This document shows, one piece after another, positions 40,379 to 49,337 of a stretch of 64,000 nt of DNA (positions are counted from its first letter, which is position 1; the number at the start of each line of letters is the position of its first letter). The DNA is from an uncultured Collinsella sp. (lineage in GTDB: Bacteria > Actinomycetota > Coriobacteriia > Coriobacteriales > Coriobacteriaceae), in assembly GCA_900541675.1 (NCBI GenBank), contig UQKU01000007.1, forward strand, positions 1 through 64,000, read 5' to 3'. A program made the translations under genes and the position numbers. The notes beneath the pieces are model-generated. The model worked only from the letters and a program-made list of their open reading frames with translations, had not been told where the DNA came from and made no database searches.

Positions 40379-40657
40379 ATGCCGGGAGAGGGTTTTAAGG
40401 CGCTTGCCGATCCAACGCGACGGCGCATTTTGGAGTTGCTGCGCGAGGGCAATTGCACGGCGGGGGAGCTTGCCGAGCATTTCGATATCAGTAAGCCGTC
40501 GCTGAGCCATCACTTGGCGACGCTCAAAAACGCCGGGTTGGTAACCGACGAACGTCATGGTCAAAACATCATATATAGCTTAAACACTACCGTCATGCAG
40601 GACTTGATCGGTTGGTTTATGGGCTTTACAAACACGGAAGGTGATAAGGATGAATAA
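40379..40657 (+). CDS. sdpR: ArsR-family autorepressor, SdpR-like
   Basis: The 92-residue protein is a compact winged-helix repressor: FKALADPTRRRILELLREGNCTAGELAEHFDISKPSLSHHLATLKNAGLVTDERHGQNIIYSLN covers nearly all of it in segments. It lacks the Cys pairs of metal sensors and, followed by an SdpI-like gene overlapping its end, matches B. subtilis SdpR, which represses sdpRI and is sequestered by SdpI at the membrane. ATG 40379 is chosen because AAAGGGGG precedes it; the upstream ATG 40361 would put that site inside the gene. Confidence 0.85.
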   Translation: MPGEGFKALADPTRRRILELLREGNCTAGELAEHFDISKPSLSHHLATLKNAGLVTDERHGQNIIYSLNTTVMQDLIGWFMGFTNTEGDKDE

Positions 40658-41354
40658 CGAAAACAAGGGCATTCACCCCACGGGGGTATCGTCGCGCGTG
40701 TGGATTGCGCTGGTCGCTCTGTGCGTCGCCAATGTCGTAGCGCATCTCATGGTGATGCCGAGCTTGCCTGGGCAGATTCCCACGCACTGGGGCGCGAACG
40801 GCGCCGTCGACGGTTGGGGTCCCAGCTGGATGGCCTCCGCGCTCGGCGTGCTGCCTCTGGTGCTTCTCGCAATGTTCTGCGTGGTGCCGCGCATCGATCC
40901 CAAAGGTGAGGCATATCGAACCTCGGGCAAGTTCTATCAGGGCTTCGTAATCGCCTTCACCTTGTTCATGTGCGCCATAAGCTGGCTGGGAGAGCTTACG
41001 GTCTGGGGCGTGGTGCCGGCGGTCGGTTCGGTCAACGTGCTGATTTCCGGTGTTGTCGGTTTGCTGTTCATCGGCGTAGGCAACTACTTGCCGCGTGTGA
41101 AGCAGAACTATACGCTCGGTATCAAGACGCCTTGGGCGCTTGCCAATCCCGAGAACTGGCGCCGTACGCAGCGCTTTGGCGGTGCCTGCTTTATGGTGCT
41201 GGGTGTTGGCCTGATTGCGATGGGCGTGGCAGGCAGCGTGCTTTCGAGTGAAGTCGTCGCCGCGGTGATTGCGGTTCTGGCGTTTGGTTCGGTTGGAGCC
41301 GTCTACGTCTACTCGTATCTGCTGTGGCGCAAATCGCAGCGAGCCGCTCGCTAA
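40650..41354 (+). CDS. sdpI: SdpI-like immunity/signalling membrane protein
   Basis: The 234-residue protein has about six membrane helices and the SdpI signatures: MPSLPGQIPTHWGANGAVDGWG (the DUF1648 IPxHWxxxGxxD motif) and NYLPRVKQNYTLGIKTPWALANPENWRRTQRFGG (the SdpI NxxGIRTPWTLxxxxxW motif). In B. subtilis SdpI gives immunity to the SdpC toxin and titrates SdpR. The start overlaps the sdpR stop (ATGAATAA), showing coupling. No sdpABC toxin genes are in the window. Confidence 0.88.
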   Translation: MNNENKGIHPTGVSSRVWIALVALCVANVVAHLMVMPSLPGQIPTHWGANGAVDGWGPSWMASALGVLPLVLLAMFCVVPRIDPKGEAYRTSGKFYQGFVIAFTLFMCAISWLGELTVWGVVPAVGSVNVLISGVVGLLFIGVGNYLPRVKQNYTLGIKTPWALANPENWRRTQRFGGACFMVLGVGLIAMGVAGSVLSSEVVAAVIAVLAFGSVGAVYVYSYLLWRKSQRAAR

Positions 41355-41421
41355 GGTTGCGGAAAACTAGCGTACGTAGTTCATAGTATGTTCCGGGGGA
41401 ACTTTTCCCAGGTAGTATTAG

Positions 41422-41448
41422 GGGGTATGGGCAACCATGCCCCTTTTT
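41422..41448 (+). terminator. Terminator between sdpI and ettA
   Basis: GGGGTATGG pairs with CCATGCCCC around a GCAA tetraloop and is followed by TTTTT. It ends sdpRI or could attenuate ettA. Confidence 0.8.
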
Positions 41449-41539
41449 CGTTACGTTTCAGAGCTGGTTTTTCCATTTCGTTTCCACTTAGGCGAAACAA
41501 GAATAGAGAAACAGCAGGTAGAAAGGATAAAACAGGCAA

Positions 41540-43219
41540 ATGGCGGAGTTTATCTACCAGATGTATCAGGCTCGTAAGGCCCATGGCGACAAGGTAATCC
41601 TTGACGACGTGACCCTGAGCTTCTACCCCGGTGCCAAGATCGGCGTCGTGGGCCCCAATGGTATGGGCAAGTCGACCCTGCTCAAGATCATGGCCGGCAT
41701 CGAGGAGGTCTCCAACGGCGATGCCAGGCTCACCCCCGGCTACACCGTGGGCATCCTGCACCAGGAGCCGCCGCTCGACGATGACAAGACCGTCATCGAG
41801 AACGTGCGCATGGCATTTGGCGATATGATCGCCAAGGTCGATCGCTTCAACAAGATCGGCGAGGAGATGTGCGACCCGGATTGCGACATGGACGCCCTCA
41901 TGGCCGAGATGGGAAAGCTCCAGGACGAGATTGATGCCGCCGACGGCTGGGATATCGATTCCAAGCTCGGCCAGGCCATGGACGCCCTGCAGCTGCCCGA
42001 TTCCGACATGCCGGTCAACGTACTTTCCGGCGGCGAGCGCCGTCGCGTGGCCCTGTGCAAGCTGCTGCTCGAGGCTCCCGACCTGCTGCTGCTCGACGAG
42101 CCCACGAACCACCTAGACGCTGAGTCGATCCTGTGGCTCGAGCACTTCCTGCATAACTACCAGGGCGCGGTGCTTGCCGTCACGCACGATCGCTACTTCC
42201 TGGATAACGTTGCCGAGTGGATCTGCGAGGTCGACCGTGGTCACCTTTATCCCTACAAGGGCAATTACTCCACGTATCTGGAGACCAAGGCCGCGCGTAT
42301 CGAGGCGCAGGGCAACCGCGACGCCAAACTCGCCAAGCGCATGGAGGCCGAGCTCGAGTGGGTGCGCAGCTCGCCCAAGGCCCGCCAGGCCAAGAACAAG
42401 GCCCGTCTGGCTCGCTACGAGGAGATGGAGGCCGAGGCCCGCGCAAGCCAGAAGCTCGACTGGACCGACATTCGCATCCCTGTGGGCCCGCGTCTGGGCA
42501 ACAAGGTGCTCGAGGCCCATCATCTGCACAAAGAGTTCGATGGCCGCGTGCTCATCGATGACCTTTCGTTCACCCTGCCGCGCAACGGCATCGTGGGCGT
42601 CATCGGCCCCAACGGTGTGGGCAAGACCACGCTGTTCAAGGCGATTGTGGGTCTGGAGCCGCTGACTTCGGGCGAGCTCGAGGTGGGCGAGACCGTCAAG
42701 ATCTCTTACGTCGACCAGAACCGTTCCGGCATCGACCCCGACAAGAACCTATGGGAGGTCGTCTCGGACGGCCTGGACCACATGATGGTCGGCGAGACCG
42801 AGGTTCCGAGCCGCGCTTATGTGGCGAGCTTTGGCTTTAAGGGCCAGGACCAGCAGAAGCGCGCTGGCGTGCTCTCCGGCGGCGAGCGCAACCGTCTGAA
42901 CCTGGCGCTCACGCTCAAGCAGGGCGGCAACCTGTTGCTCCTCGACGAGCCCACGAACGACCTCGACGTCGAGACGCTGTCCTCGCTCGAGGCGGCGCTG
43001 CTCGAGTTCCCGGGCTGCTCGGTGGTCATTAGCCACGACCGTATGTTCCTGGACCGCGTCGCCACGCACATTCTGGCGTGGGAGGGCACCGACGAAAATC
43101 CGGGCAACTGGTATTGGTTCGAGGGCAACTTCGAGGCCTATCAGGCCAACCGCATCGAGCGCCTGGGCGAGGACGCAGCCCAGCCGCATCGTATTCACCG
43201 CAAGCTCACGCGCGACTAG
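41540..43219 (+). CDS. ettA: Energy-dependent translational throttle protein EttA (ABC-F)
   Basis: The 559-residue protein has two ABC domains with no membrane part: Walker A GPNGMGKST and GPNGVGKTT, signatures LSGGERRRVALCKLLL and LSGGERNRLNLALTLK, Walker B LLLLDEPTNHLD and LLLLDEPTNDLD. Length, the inserted arm (QGNRDAKLAKRMEAELEWVRS region) and linker with KARQAKNKARLARYEEM match EttA, which binds the ribosomal E site and gates entry into elongation by energy level. The start has a weak AAAGGA site. It is followed by a strong terminator. Confidence 0.95.
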   Translation: MAEFIYQMYQARKAHGDKVILDDVTLSFYPGAKIGVVGPNGMGKSTLLKIMAGIEEVSNGDARLTPGYTVGILHQEPPLDDDKTVIENVRMAFGDMIAKVDRFNKIGEEMCDPDCDMDALMAEMGKLQDEIDAADGWDIDSKLGQAMDALQLPDSDMPVNVLSGGERRRVALCKLLLEAPDLLLLDEPTNHLDAESILWLEHFLHNYQGAVLAVTHDRYFLDNVAEWICEVDRGHLYPYKGNYSTYLETKAARIEAQGNRDAKLAKRMEAELEWVRSSPKARQAKNKARLARYEEMEAEARASQKLDWTDIRIPVGPRLGNKVLEAHHLHKEFDGRVLIDDLSFTLPRNGIVGVIGPNGVGKTTLFKAIVGLEPLTSGELEVGETVKISYVDQNRSGIDPDKNLWEVVSDGLDHMMVGETEVPSRAYVASFGFKGQDQQKRAGVLSGGERNRLNLALTLKQGGNLLLLDEPTNDLDVETLSSLEAALLEFPGCSVVISHDRMFLDRVATHILAWEGTDENPGNWYWFEGNFEAYQANRIERLGEDAAQPHRIHRKLTRD

Positions 43220-43245
43220 TCGAGCTCAGGTGGCCTAACGAGAAT

Positions 43246-43279
43246 GGGACGATAACCTTGAGGGTTATCGTCCCTTTTT
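43246..43279. terminator. Terminator after ettA
   Basis: GGGACGATAACC (43246-43257) pairs perfectly with GGTTATCGTCCC (43263-43274), followed by TTTTT. The convergent gene stops two bases beyond. Confidence 0.95.
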
Positions 43280-43280
43280 G

Positions 43281-44588
43281 TTACTTGGTAGAAGGCTCGA
43301 CTTTATCGATGGTCCAGGCGGCTCCGAGACCGCCGGTGGTGTTGCGGCGGATGCGCACGGTGACTTCGCGGCGCTCGCCGGCCTGCGTGTAACGCAGGGG
43401 GAAGCTTGCGCGGTTTCGCGCGACCTCGATGGTACCGCGCTCGCGGGCGATCCAGTAGTACTCGCCGACGATGCCGAGGGTGTCGGCGCCGTAGGGGAGA
43501 TAGGTTGACAGCTGGTGCAGAAGCGGGCCGGGGCAGAAGATCTCGGTTGTGAAATCGACGGGGAAGTCCTTGGGGATGGCGGGCGCTGCAGGTGCGGGGG
43601 TTGGGGCTGCTGCGGGTGCCGGAGCCGGTGCCGGTGCGGGAATTTGGTCGCAAGCAGAGGTGGGCACGGACTTGATGACGGGTGCGGGCTCTGGCGTCGA
43701 GTCCGGTTTGATCGTGGAATCTGCGGGCTCCACGGTGACGGGCGCGTCTGCAGCTGCAGTTTCAACCTCAACCTGCGTCGCGTTCTCGTTCTCGACGCTC
43801 GGCTTTGCCTCGATGGGCGTGGATGCCATGGTAGTGATGCCGGCGTTTGCGTTCTCGGGGTCATAGACGACCGTGAGCGAGATGGCAGGCTGCGGTACCT
43901 CGGGCTCCGATGCCGCTTCGGCAGCGTCCTGTTCTGTGGGCTCGTCGGACTGATCGTCCTCGGCCTCGTTGCCAAAGACATCGCTGTTTTGGAACGCAGG
44001 CGTTTCGGATAGGTTAGCGGCTTCTTCGGCTGTCGACTTGGGAGCCTCGTTGAGCTCAGCAGTGGCTTCCTGCTCGGATATGACTACGGGATCGGTCGTG
44101 GCAGCGATTTCGGTTTCGGCTTCTGCCGTTACCTCAATAGCGACTTCGATCTCTGTCTCGGGCTCGGGTTCCGGCACGACTTCAACCATGGCTTCGGGCT
44201 CGGGACGCTTAACGTGCTTGGGGCGCACGGCCTTGAGGTCCTTCTCGCCGCGCTTTTTCTTTTTGTAGGACTGCTTGGCGCCCTTGGCAGCTTTGGGCTT
44301 GTCCTCGCCTTTGGCAAGGGCGGCATCCCAAGCCTCGTTGGCGATGACGGTGGCATACAGGCGACCGCCCTTAAAGACAGTCAGCTTAATGCAGTCGTCG
44401 AGCTCCTCGAGCAGCTCGCGCGTGGACTCAAAGCCCAGGTCATAAGCGACCATGTCACCAGCGGCGAGTGCCTCCTCGACCTGCGTCATAAACGTTTGCT
44501 TGCCGCACCCAATCGCGTCGCGCAGCAGGCGATACAGATAGATGTGGTTGCCCAGCGATAGCGTGGGCTTAACTATTGTCTTGCTCAT
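43281..44588 (-). CDS. Unknown protein with acidic low-complexity centre
   Basis: The 435-residue protein has three parts: an N-terminal folded region (1-90, LGNHIYLYRLLRDAIGCGKQTFM and GDMVAYDLGFESTRELLEELDDCIKLTVF), a basic patch (KQSYKKKKRGEKD), a 220-residue Glu/Pro/Ala/Thr-rich disordered stretch ending in a Pro-Ala repeat, and a C-terminal folded region (about 345-435) with FCPGPLLHQLSTYLPYG and FPLRYTQAGERREVTVRIRR. No signal peptide or membrane helix. The two ends may be a nucleic-acid or protein-binding pair joined by a flexible linker. ATG 44588 has GAGGAG. Family not recognised. Confidence 0.75.
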   Translation of the reverse strand: MSKTIVKPTLSLGNHIYLYRLLRDAIGCGKQTFMTQVEEALAAGDMVAYDLGFESTRELLEELDDCIKLTVFKGGRLYATVIANEAWDAALAKGEDKPKAAKGAKQSYKKKKRGEKDLKAVRPKHVKRPEPEAMVEVVPEPEPETEIEVAIEVTAEAETEIAATTDPVVISEQEATAELNEAPKSTAEEAANLSETPAFQNSDVFGNEAEDDQSDEPTEQDAAEAASEPEVPQPAISLTVVYDPENANAGITTMASTPIEAKPSVENENATQVEVETAAADAPVTVEPADSTIKPDSTPEPAPVIKSVPTSACDQIPAPAPAPAPAAAPTPAPAAPAIPKDFPVDFTTEIFCPGPLLHQLSTYLPYGADTLGIVGEYYWIARERGTIEVARNRASFPLRYTQAGERREVTVRIRRNTTGGLGAAWTIDKVEPSTK

Positions 44589-44659
44589 GGCAAATCTCCT
44601 CTTTACACACCAAAGCATCTTACCATCGCGCGGGGCTTGCCATCTCGTCGCCCAAGGCA

Positions 44660-44692
44660 AACGGGCGCGACCGTTGCCGGTTCGCGCCCGTT
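44660..44692 (-). terminator. Terminator of the Ser/Thr-rich membrane protein gene
   Basis: AACGGGCGCGA (44660-44670) pairs with TCGCGCCCGTT (44682-44692); on the minus strand it is followed by a short T stretch. Confidence 0.65.
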
Positions 44693-44726
44693 ATGCAGGT
44701 CGGTTATCTATGAGGGGCAAACGTGC

Positions 44727-45671
44727 TTAGTTGCCCGATGCCGTGCCTTGGCTCGAGCTGTCAGATGCCGTGCCGGACGCGGTTCCGCTCGAGCTGTCGG
44801 TGTTGTTATTGTCGGTGGAACTCGTGCCCGATGTATTGCCGCTCGTCTGGTCATCCGTGCTCGGCTGAGAGCCGTCAGTCGTTTGGCTTGAGTCGGTCGT
44901 GCCGGATTGCGTGCCGCCGCTGTTCGCAGAGGAATCAGCGCTCTGCGACTGATCAGGGGTGTTCGAGGACGAGTCGGTGGATGCGGAGGTGCCCTGCGAG
45001 TCGTCCTGCTGGCTTTGCGATGGACCAGTGCTATCCGCGTCGTGCTCGGTCGTATGCGACGAAAGGATCGGCTCGGGGCGCTCGCCCAGGCCCTCGCCGG
45101 CGGTGGTGATAAGGATGGCACCGGTGCAGGTGATGACCGCGACGATGGCGATGGCGATCGAGAAGATGATGACCTTCTTTTGCGTCTGGCTGCGCTCTGC
45201 CGCCGCCTTGGCGCGCAGGCTGTTGGGAGCGACGCGTGCCGTGGTCGCGCGCCCTGCAATCTGGCGCATCTCCTGGGTAGTCGCGGCGCCGCCTAAGTGC
45301 TCCTCGGCATTAAACTCAACGGGCTCATAGGCGCCGGCGGGGTAGTCGACGTCGGCGTGCGTACCTTTGAGGGCTTTGGCGCTGGCAGAGATAAAGTGGC
45401 GGTAGACCTGCGAGGACACAACGGTGATGACCGAGCTCACGGCGGCGCCAATTACTGAACCGGCAATACCAATCTTGGAAGCAAGCGCGACGCTCGTGGC
45501 GGCGGCTGCGGCGCCGGCGATGATCTGGGGAATGGAAATGTCATCGAACAGGCCCTTTTTGGGCGCGATGGCCATGGTCTGTCCGATGGAATGGTTTTCG
45601 TGAACGCCGTTGTTGAGCGCGGCTGGTGTCATGACGCGCGTGCGCGGCGCGTCGGTGTACTTGGTTGTCAT
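44727..45671 (-). CDS. Membrane protein with Ser/Thr/Gln-rich extracellular tail
   Basis: The 314-residue protein has a first hydrophobic region (residues 40-88, IPQIIAGAAAAATSVALASKIGIAGSVIGAA in parts), a cytoplasmic segment with basic residues, a strong membrane helix near 165-187 (VIIFSIAIAIVAVITCTGAILI), then a 115-residue tail made almost wholly of Ser, Thr, Asp, Gly, Gln and Asn. The tail should be outside the cell and disordered. GGGAGGG precedes ATG 45671. It has no LPxTG and no recognised family; a surface or cell-wall spacing role is only a guess. Confidence 0.75.
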   Translation of the reverse strand: MTTKYTDAPRTRVMTPAALNNGVHENHSIGQTMAIAPKKGLFDDISIPQIIAGAAAAATSVALASKIGIAGSVIGAAVSSVITVVSSQVYRHFISASAKALKGTHADVDYPAGAYEPVEFNAEEHLGGAATTQEMRQIAGRATTARVAPNSLRAKAAAERSQTQKKVIIFSIAIAIVAVITCTGAILITTAGEGLGERPEPILSSHTTEHDADSTGPSQSQQDDSQGTSASTDSSSNTPDQSQSADSSANSGGTQSGTTDSSQTTDGSQPSTDDQTSGNTSGTSSTDNNNTDSSSGTASGTASDSSSQGTASGN

Positions 45672-45874
45672 ACGGGGCCCTCCCGGTGTAAATCTGCTTC
45701 GTTTCATGTAGCCATCAGGGTACCCACCAGATGTGAATCGTACGTGACATTTAACAGATACCATCAACTCATCAATAGCTCACCAAGTTGGTGGGATGCG
45801 GTTACACCCGGCGGTTGAACTACAATAGGGCTTGCTAATTGTTGTGAATGGCGTCTACGCACGGGAGCATTCTT

Positions 45875-47854
45875 ATGAATCTTCACCTTTCTCAGTCTGA
45901 TGGCTTTTTGCGTGTGGCGGCGGCGTCGCCGCGGATTCGCGTGGCCGACGTCGAGGGCAATGCCGAGGTTGCGCTGGCGGCTGTTCGCGAGGCTGCCGAG
46001 TGCGGCGTTCGCGCGCTGGTGCTGCCCGAGCTTAACTTGTGCGGCTATACCGCGGCCGACCTGTTCCATAACCGCACGCTGCTGCATGCCTGTGAGGCCG
46101 CTCTGGTACATATCCTCGACGAGACTCGTGAGCTGCCGATTGTCTTTACCATCGGTCTTCCCGTTGCAGTTGCCGAGAATATCTACAACTGCGCCGCCGT
46201 GTGCTGCGCGGGCGAGCTTTTGGGTCTTACGGCCAAAAAGTATCTGCCCAACTATGGCGAGTTCTACGAGCGCCGCTGGTTTGCTCCGGCGCCTGCGGAT
46301 CCCGTGTGGGTTGAATTTGCCGGTCAGGGTCCGGTTCCGCTGGGTTCGGGGCTTGTCTACCGCTGCTGTGATGAGGGCGCCGAGGACCTGGTGCTGGGCG
46401 TTGAGGCCTGTGAGGACCTGTGGGTGCCGGCGCCGCCTTCGACCGAGATGGCGCTTGCCGGTGCGACGGTGATTCTCAACCCGTCGGCCTCGGATGAGAT
46501 TATCGGTAAGGCAGACTATCGCCGCAGTCTCATCTCCAATCAGAGTGCGCGCCTGTACTGCGCCTATGCCTATGCGGATGCGAGCGAGGGCGAGTCCACG
46601 ACCGATATGGTCTTTGCAGGCGAGAACCTTATCTACGAAAACGGCTCCAAGCTCGCCGCCACCAAACTGCTTACCTGCGATATGGCCGTCGCCGATGTCG
46701 ATCTTGACCGTCTGGTTGCCGAGCGCCGTCGCTCGACGACGTGGACGCGCGCGGACGATGCGCCGGAGGCCACGACCGTTGTATTTTCGTTTGAGGGCGT
46801 GCTGGCAGACGAACCTGTCCTGCGCGATGCCTGCGATATCGACCGTGTCTTCCCCCGCGCGCCCTTTGTGCCGGCCGATCATGGTGACCTGGCCGAGCGT
46901 TGCGAGACCATCCTCGACCTGCAGACCGCCGGCCTCAAGACCCGCCTTGCCCATACGGGTACCAAGGCTGCAGTCATCGGTCTTTCGGGCGGCCTGGACT
47001 CCACGCTGGCACTGCTTGTGACCGTGCGTGCCTTCGATGCATTGCGGCTGCCGCGCACCGGTATCACGGCCGTGTCCATGCCTGGCTTTGGCACGACGCA
47101 TCGCACTAAGTCCAACGCCGAGTCGCTTGCTCGCGACCTGGGTGTGAGCTTCCGCGAGGTTTCGATCCACGCGGCCGTGGAGCAGCACTTTAAGGACATT
47201 GAGCACAATCAGACCGTGCAGGACGTGACCTACGAGAACAGCCAGGCCCGCGAGCGTACGCAGATTCTGATGGATTTGGCCAACCAGGCTGGCGGCTTTG
47301 TCATCGGCACGGGCGACCTGTCGGAGCTGGCGCTCGGCTGGGCTACCTATAACGGCGACCACATGAGCATGTATGCCGTCAACGCGAGCGTGCCCAAGAC
47401 GCTTGTGCGCCATCTGGTGCGTTATGCTGCCGATGTCTTTGGCGGGCGTATTGCCGAGACGCTGCTCGACATCCTCGATACGCCGGTATCTCCCGAGCTT
47501 CTGCCGCCCACGGGCGACGGCGAGATTGCGCAGAAGACTGAGGATTTGGTGGGCCCGTACGAGCTGCACGACTACTTCCTCTACTACCTGCTGCGTTTTG
47601 GCTTTGAGCCGGGCAAGATCTACCGCATGGCGCTCAAGAGCTTCGAGGGCGTCTACGACGCCAAGACCGTCCACACGTGGTTGCGTACGTTCTACCGTCG
47701 CTTCTTTGCTCAGCAGTTTAAGCGCAGCTGCCTGCCCGATGGTCCCAAGGTGGGCTCGGTGACGCTCAGCCCGCGCGGCGATTGGCGTATGCCGAGTGAC
47801 GCCAGCTCGCGTCTGTGGCTTGCGCAGATCGATGCGCTCAATGCAATTGACTAA
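45875..47854 (+). CDS. nadE: Glutamine-dependent NAD+ synthetase
   Basis: The 659-residue enzyme has an N-terminal nitrilase-type glutaminase with the Glu-Lys-Cys triad in LPELNLCGYTAADLF, AKKYLPNYGEFYERRWF and GVEACEDLWVP, and a C-terminal synthetase with the PP-loop GLSGGLDSTLALL, RTKSNAESLARDLG and GTGDLSELALGWATYNGDHMSMY. It amidates nicotinic acid adenine dinucleotide to NAD+ using glutamine ammonia and ATP. ATG 45875 is preferred with GGGAG eight bases upstream; the frame is open to 45848. A terminator follows. Confidence 0.95.
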   Translation: MNLHLSQSDGFLRVAAASPRIRVADVEGNAEVALAAVREAAECGVRALVLPELNLCGYTAADLFHNRTLLHACEAALVHILDETRELPIVFTIGLPVAVAENIYNCAAVCCAGELLGLTAKKYLPNYGEFYERRWFAPAPADPVWVEFAGQGPVPLGSGLVYRCCDEGAEDLVLGVEACEDLWVPAPPSTEMALAGATVILNPSASDEIIGKADYRRSLISNQSARLYCAYAYADASEGESTTDMVFAGENLIYENGSKLAATKLLTCDMAVADVDLDRLVAERRRSTTWTRADDAPEATTVVFSFEGVLADEPVLRDACDIDRVFPRAPFVPADHGDLAERCETILDLQTAGLKTRLAHTGTKAAVIGLSGGLDSTLALLVTVRAFDALRLPRTGITAVSMPGFGTTHRTKSNAESLARDLGVSFREVSIHAAVEQHFKDIEHNQTVQDVTYENSQARERTQILMDLANQAGGFVIGTGDLSELALGWATYNGDHMSMYAVNASVPKTLVRHLVRYAADVFGGRIAETLLDILDTPVSPELLPPTGDGEIAQKTEDLVGPYELHDYFLYYLLRFGFEPGKIYRMALKSFEGVYDAKTVHTWLRTFYRRFFAQQFKRSCLPDGPKVGSVTLSPRGDWRMPSDASSRLWLAQIDALNAID

Positions 47855-47922
47855 GGTTGGCTAAATTGAACCAATACGAGGGTTGCAAGCGTTACACTTT
47901 TGCAATCTGATGGCCCGTATCG

Positions 47923-47953
47923 CGCGGCGCTCTTGTCGGAGCGCCGCGTTTTT
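47923..47953 (+). terminator. Terminator of nadE
   Basis: CGCGGCGCTC (47923-47932) pairs perfectly with GAGCGCCGCG (47939-47948), followed by TTTTT, ending just before the next ribosome binding site. Confidence 0.9.
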
Positions 47954-47972
47954 CATATCGAAAGGTGGCACC

Positions 47973-49136
47973 ATGCAGGCATCGCAGCGTCTCGACCGCT
48001 TTGGCGCGGAGGTCTTCGCCTCGCTCAACAACAAACTGCTCGCGCTGAAGGCTCAGGGCAAGACCATTTACAACATGAGCGTGGGCACGCCCGACTTTAA
48101 GCCGTACGACCACGTGGTCGAGGCGCTCACGCAAGCAGCCAAAGATCCCGAGATGTGGAAGTATGCCCTGCGTGACCTGCCCGAACTCAAGCAGGCCGTG
48201 TGCGATTACTATGAGCGTCGCTTTGGTGTCTCCGGCATTACGCCGTCCATGGTGCAGTCGTGCAACGGCACGCAGGAGGGCGTGGGCCATTTGGGCCTGG
48301 CCCTGCTCGATCCGGGCGACACTATTTTGGTTCCCGATCCGTGCTACCCGGTCTTTGAGGCGGGTGCCAAGATCGCCGATGCCAAGCTCGAGTACTATCC
48401 GCTGGTTGCCGAGCACAATTACCTGCCCTATGTGGCGGGCATCGATCCCGAAGTGGCCGACCGCGCCAAGTATATGATCGTGTCGCTGCCCGCCAACCCG
48501 GTGGGCTCGGTGGGCACGCCCGAGATCTACGAGGAGATCATCGCTTTTGCCCGCGAGCACGACCTGCTCATCGTCCATGACAACGCGTACTCCGACATCG
48601 TGTTCGACGGCGAGCCGGGCGGCAGCTTCTTGCAGTATCCCGGTGCGCTCGAGGTGGGCGTTGAGTTCTTCTCGCTCTCCAAGTCGTTTAACGTCACCGG
48701 TGCTCGCATCGGCTTTTTGGTCGGCCGCGAGGACGTGGTCTCTGCCTTTGCCAAGCTACGCAGCCAGATCGACTTCGGTATGTTCTTCCCGATCCAGAAG
48801 GCTGCTATCGCCTGCCTGAACGGTCCGCGTGATGAGGTCGAGGCGCAGCGTTTGAAGTACCAGGAGCGTCGCGATGCCCTGTGCGACGGTCTTGAGGGCC
48901 TGGGCTGGGAGCGTCCCAACGCGCATGGCTCCATGTTTGTGTGGGCCAAGCTTCCCGGTGGTCGCACCGATTCCATGACGTTTTGCGAGGAGCTCATGGA
49001 GAAGGCCGGTGTTGTGGTGACGCCGGGCGCGAGCTTTGGTCCTTCGGGCGAGGGACACGTGCGTATGGCGCTGGTTTTGCCGCCCGACCAGATCGCTTTG
49101 GCTGTCGAGGCCATCCGCGAAGCGGGCCTGTATTAG
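47973..49136 (+). CDS. Class I/II PLP aminotransferase, possible diaminopimelate-pathway enzyme
   Basis: The 387-residue aminotransferase has fold type I features: MSVGTPDFKPYDHVVEAL start, YALRDLPELKQAVCDYYERRFGV, NGTQEGVGHLGLALLDPGD, DNAYSDIVFDG, and PLP-Lys in SLSKSFNVTGARIGF. It resembles LL-diaminopimelate/N-acetyl-diaminopimelate aminotransferases (PatA/DapL-like) and alanine-type aminotransferases. Because DapH and an M20 amidohydrolase are in this window, transamination of N-acetyl-2-amino-6-oxopimelate is plausible, but it stands apart from the dap operon. AAAGGTGG precedes ATG 47973. Confidence 0.85.
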   Translation: MQASQRLDRFGAEVFASLNNKLLALKAQGKTIYNMSVGTPDFKPYDHVVEALTQAAKDPEMWKYALRDLPELKQAVCDYYERRFGVSGITPSMVQSCNGTQEGVGHLGLALLDPGDTILVPDPCYPVFEAGAKIADAKLEYYPLVAEHNYLPYVAGIDPEVADRAKYMIVSLPANPVGSVGTPEIYEEIIAFAREHDLLIVHDNAYSDIVFDGEPGGSFLQYPGALEVGVEFFSLSKSFNVTGARIGFLVGREDVVSAFAKLRSQIDFGMFFPIQKAAIACLNGPRDEVEAQRLKYQERRDALCDGLEGLGWERPNAHGSMFVWAKLPGGRTDSMTFCEELMEKAGVVVTPGASFGPSGEGHVRMALVLPPDQIALAVEAIREAGLY

Positions 49137-49280
49137 AAAGCTATTTCGGCTCGTCAATAGCTCGAAACCGATTTCGTGCAGTTATTTTACGAATTCTGCA
49201 AATAATTTCGGCAAACGGTCGATATTTGGCTGCGAATAGGAGCATAATCAAAGTCCCGATTGGATGTATTGGGATTACGG

Positions 49281-49315
49281 CAAGCCGCTCGGGTCGTTCC
49301 CGGGCGGCTTGTTTG
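49281..49315 (+). promoter_or_regulatory. Hairpin in the ldh leader
   Basis: CAAGCCGCTCGGG (49281-49293) pairs with CCCGGGCGGCTTG (49299-49311) with one G-U, followed by TTTG. It lies 23 bases before the ldh start and could be the upstream gene's terminator or an ldh attenuator. Confidence 0.55.
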
Positions 49316-49337
49316 TGGAGAGAGATGGGAGTTTCTA

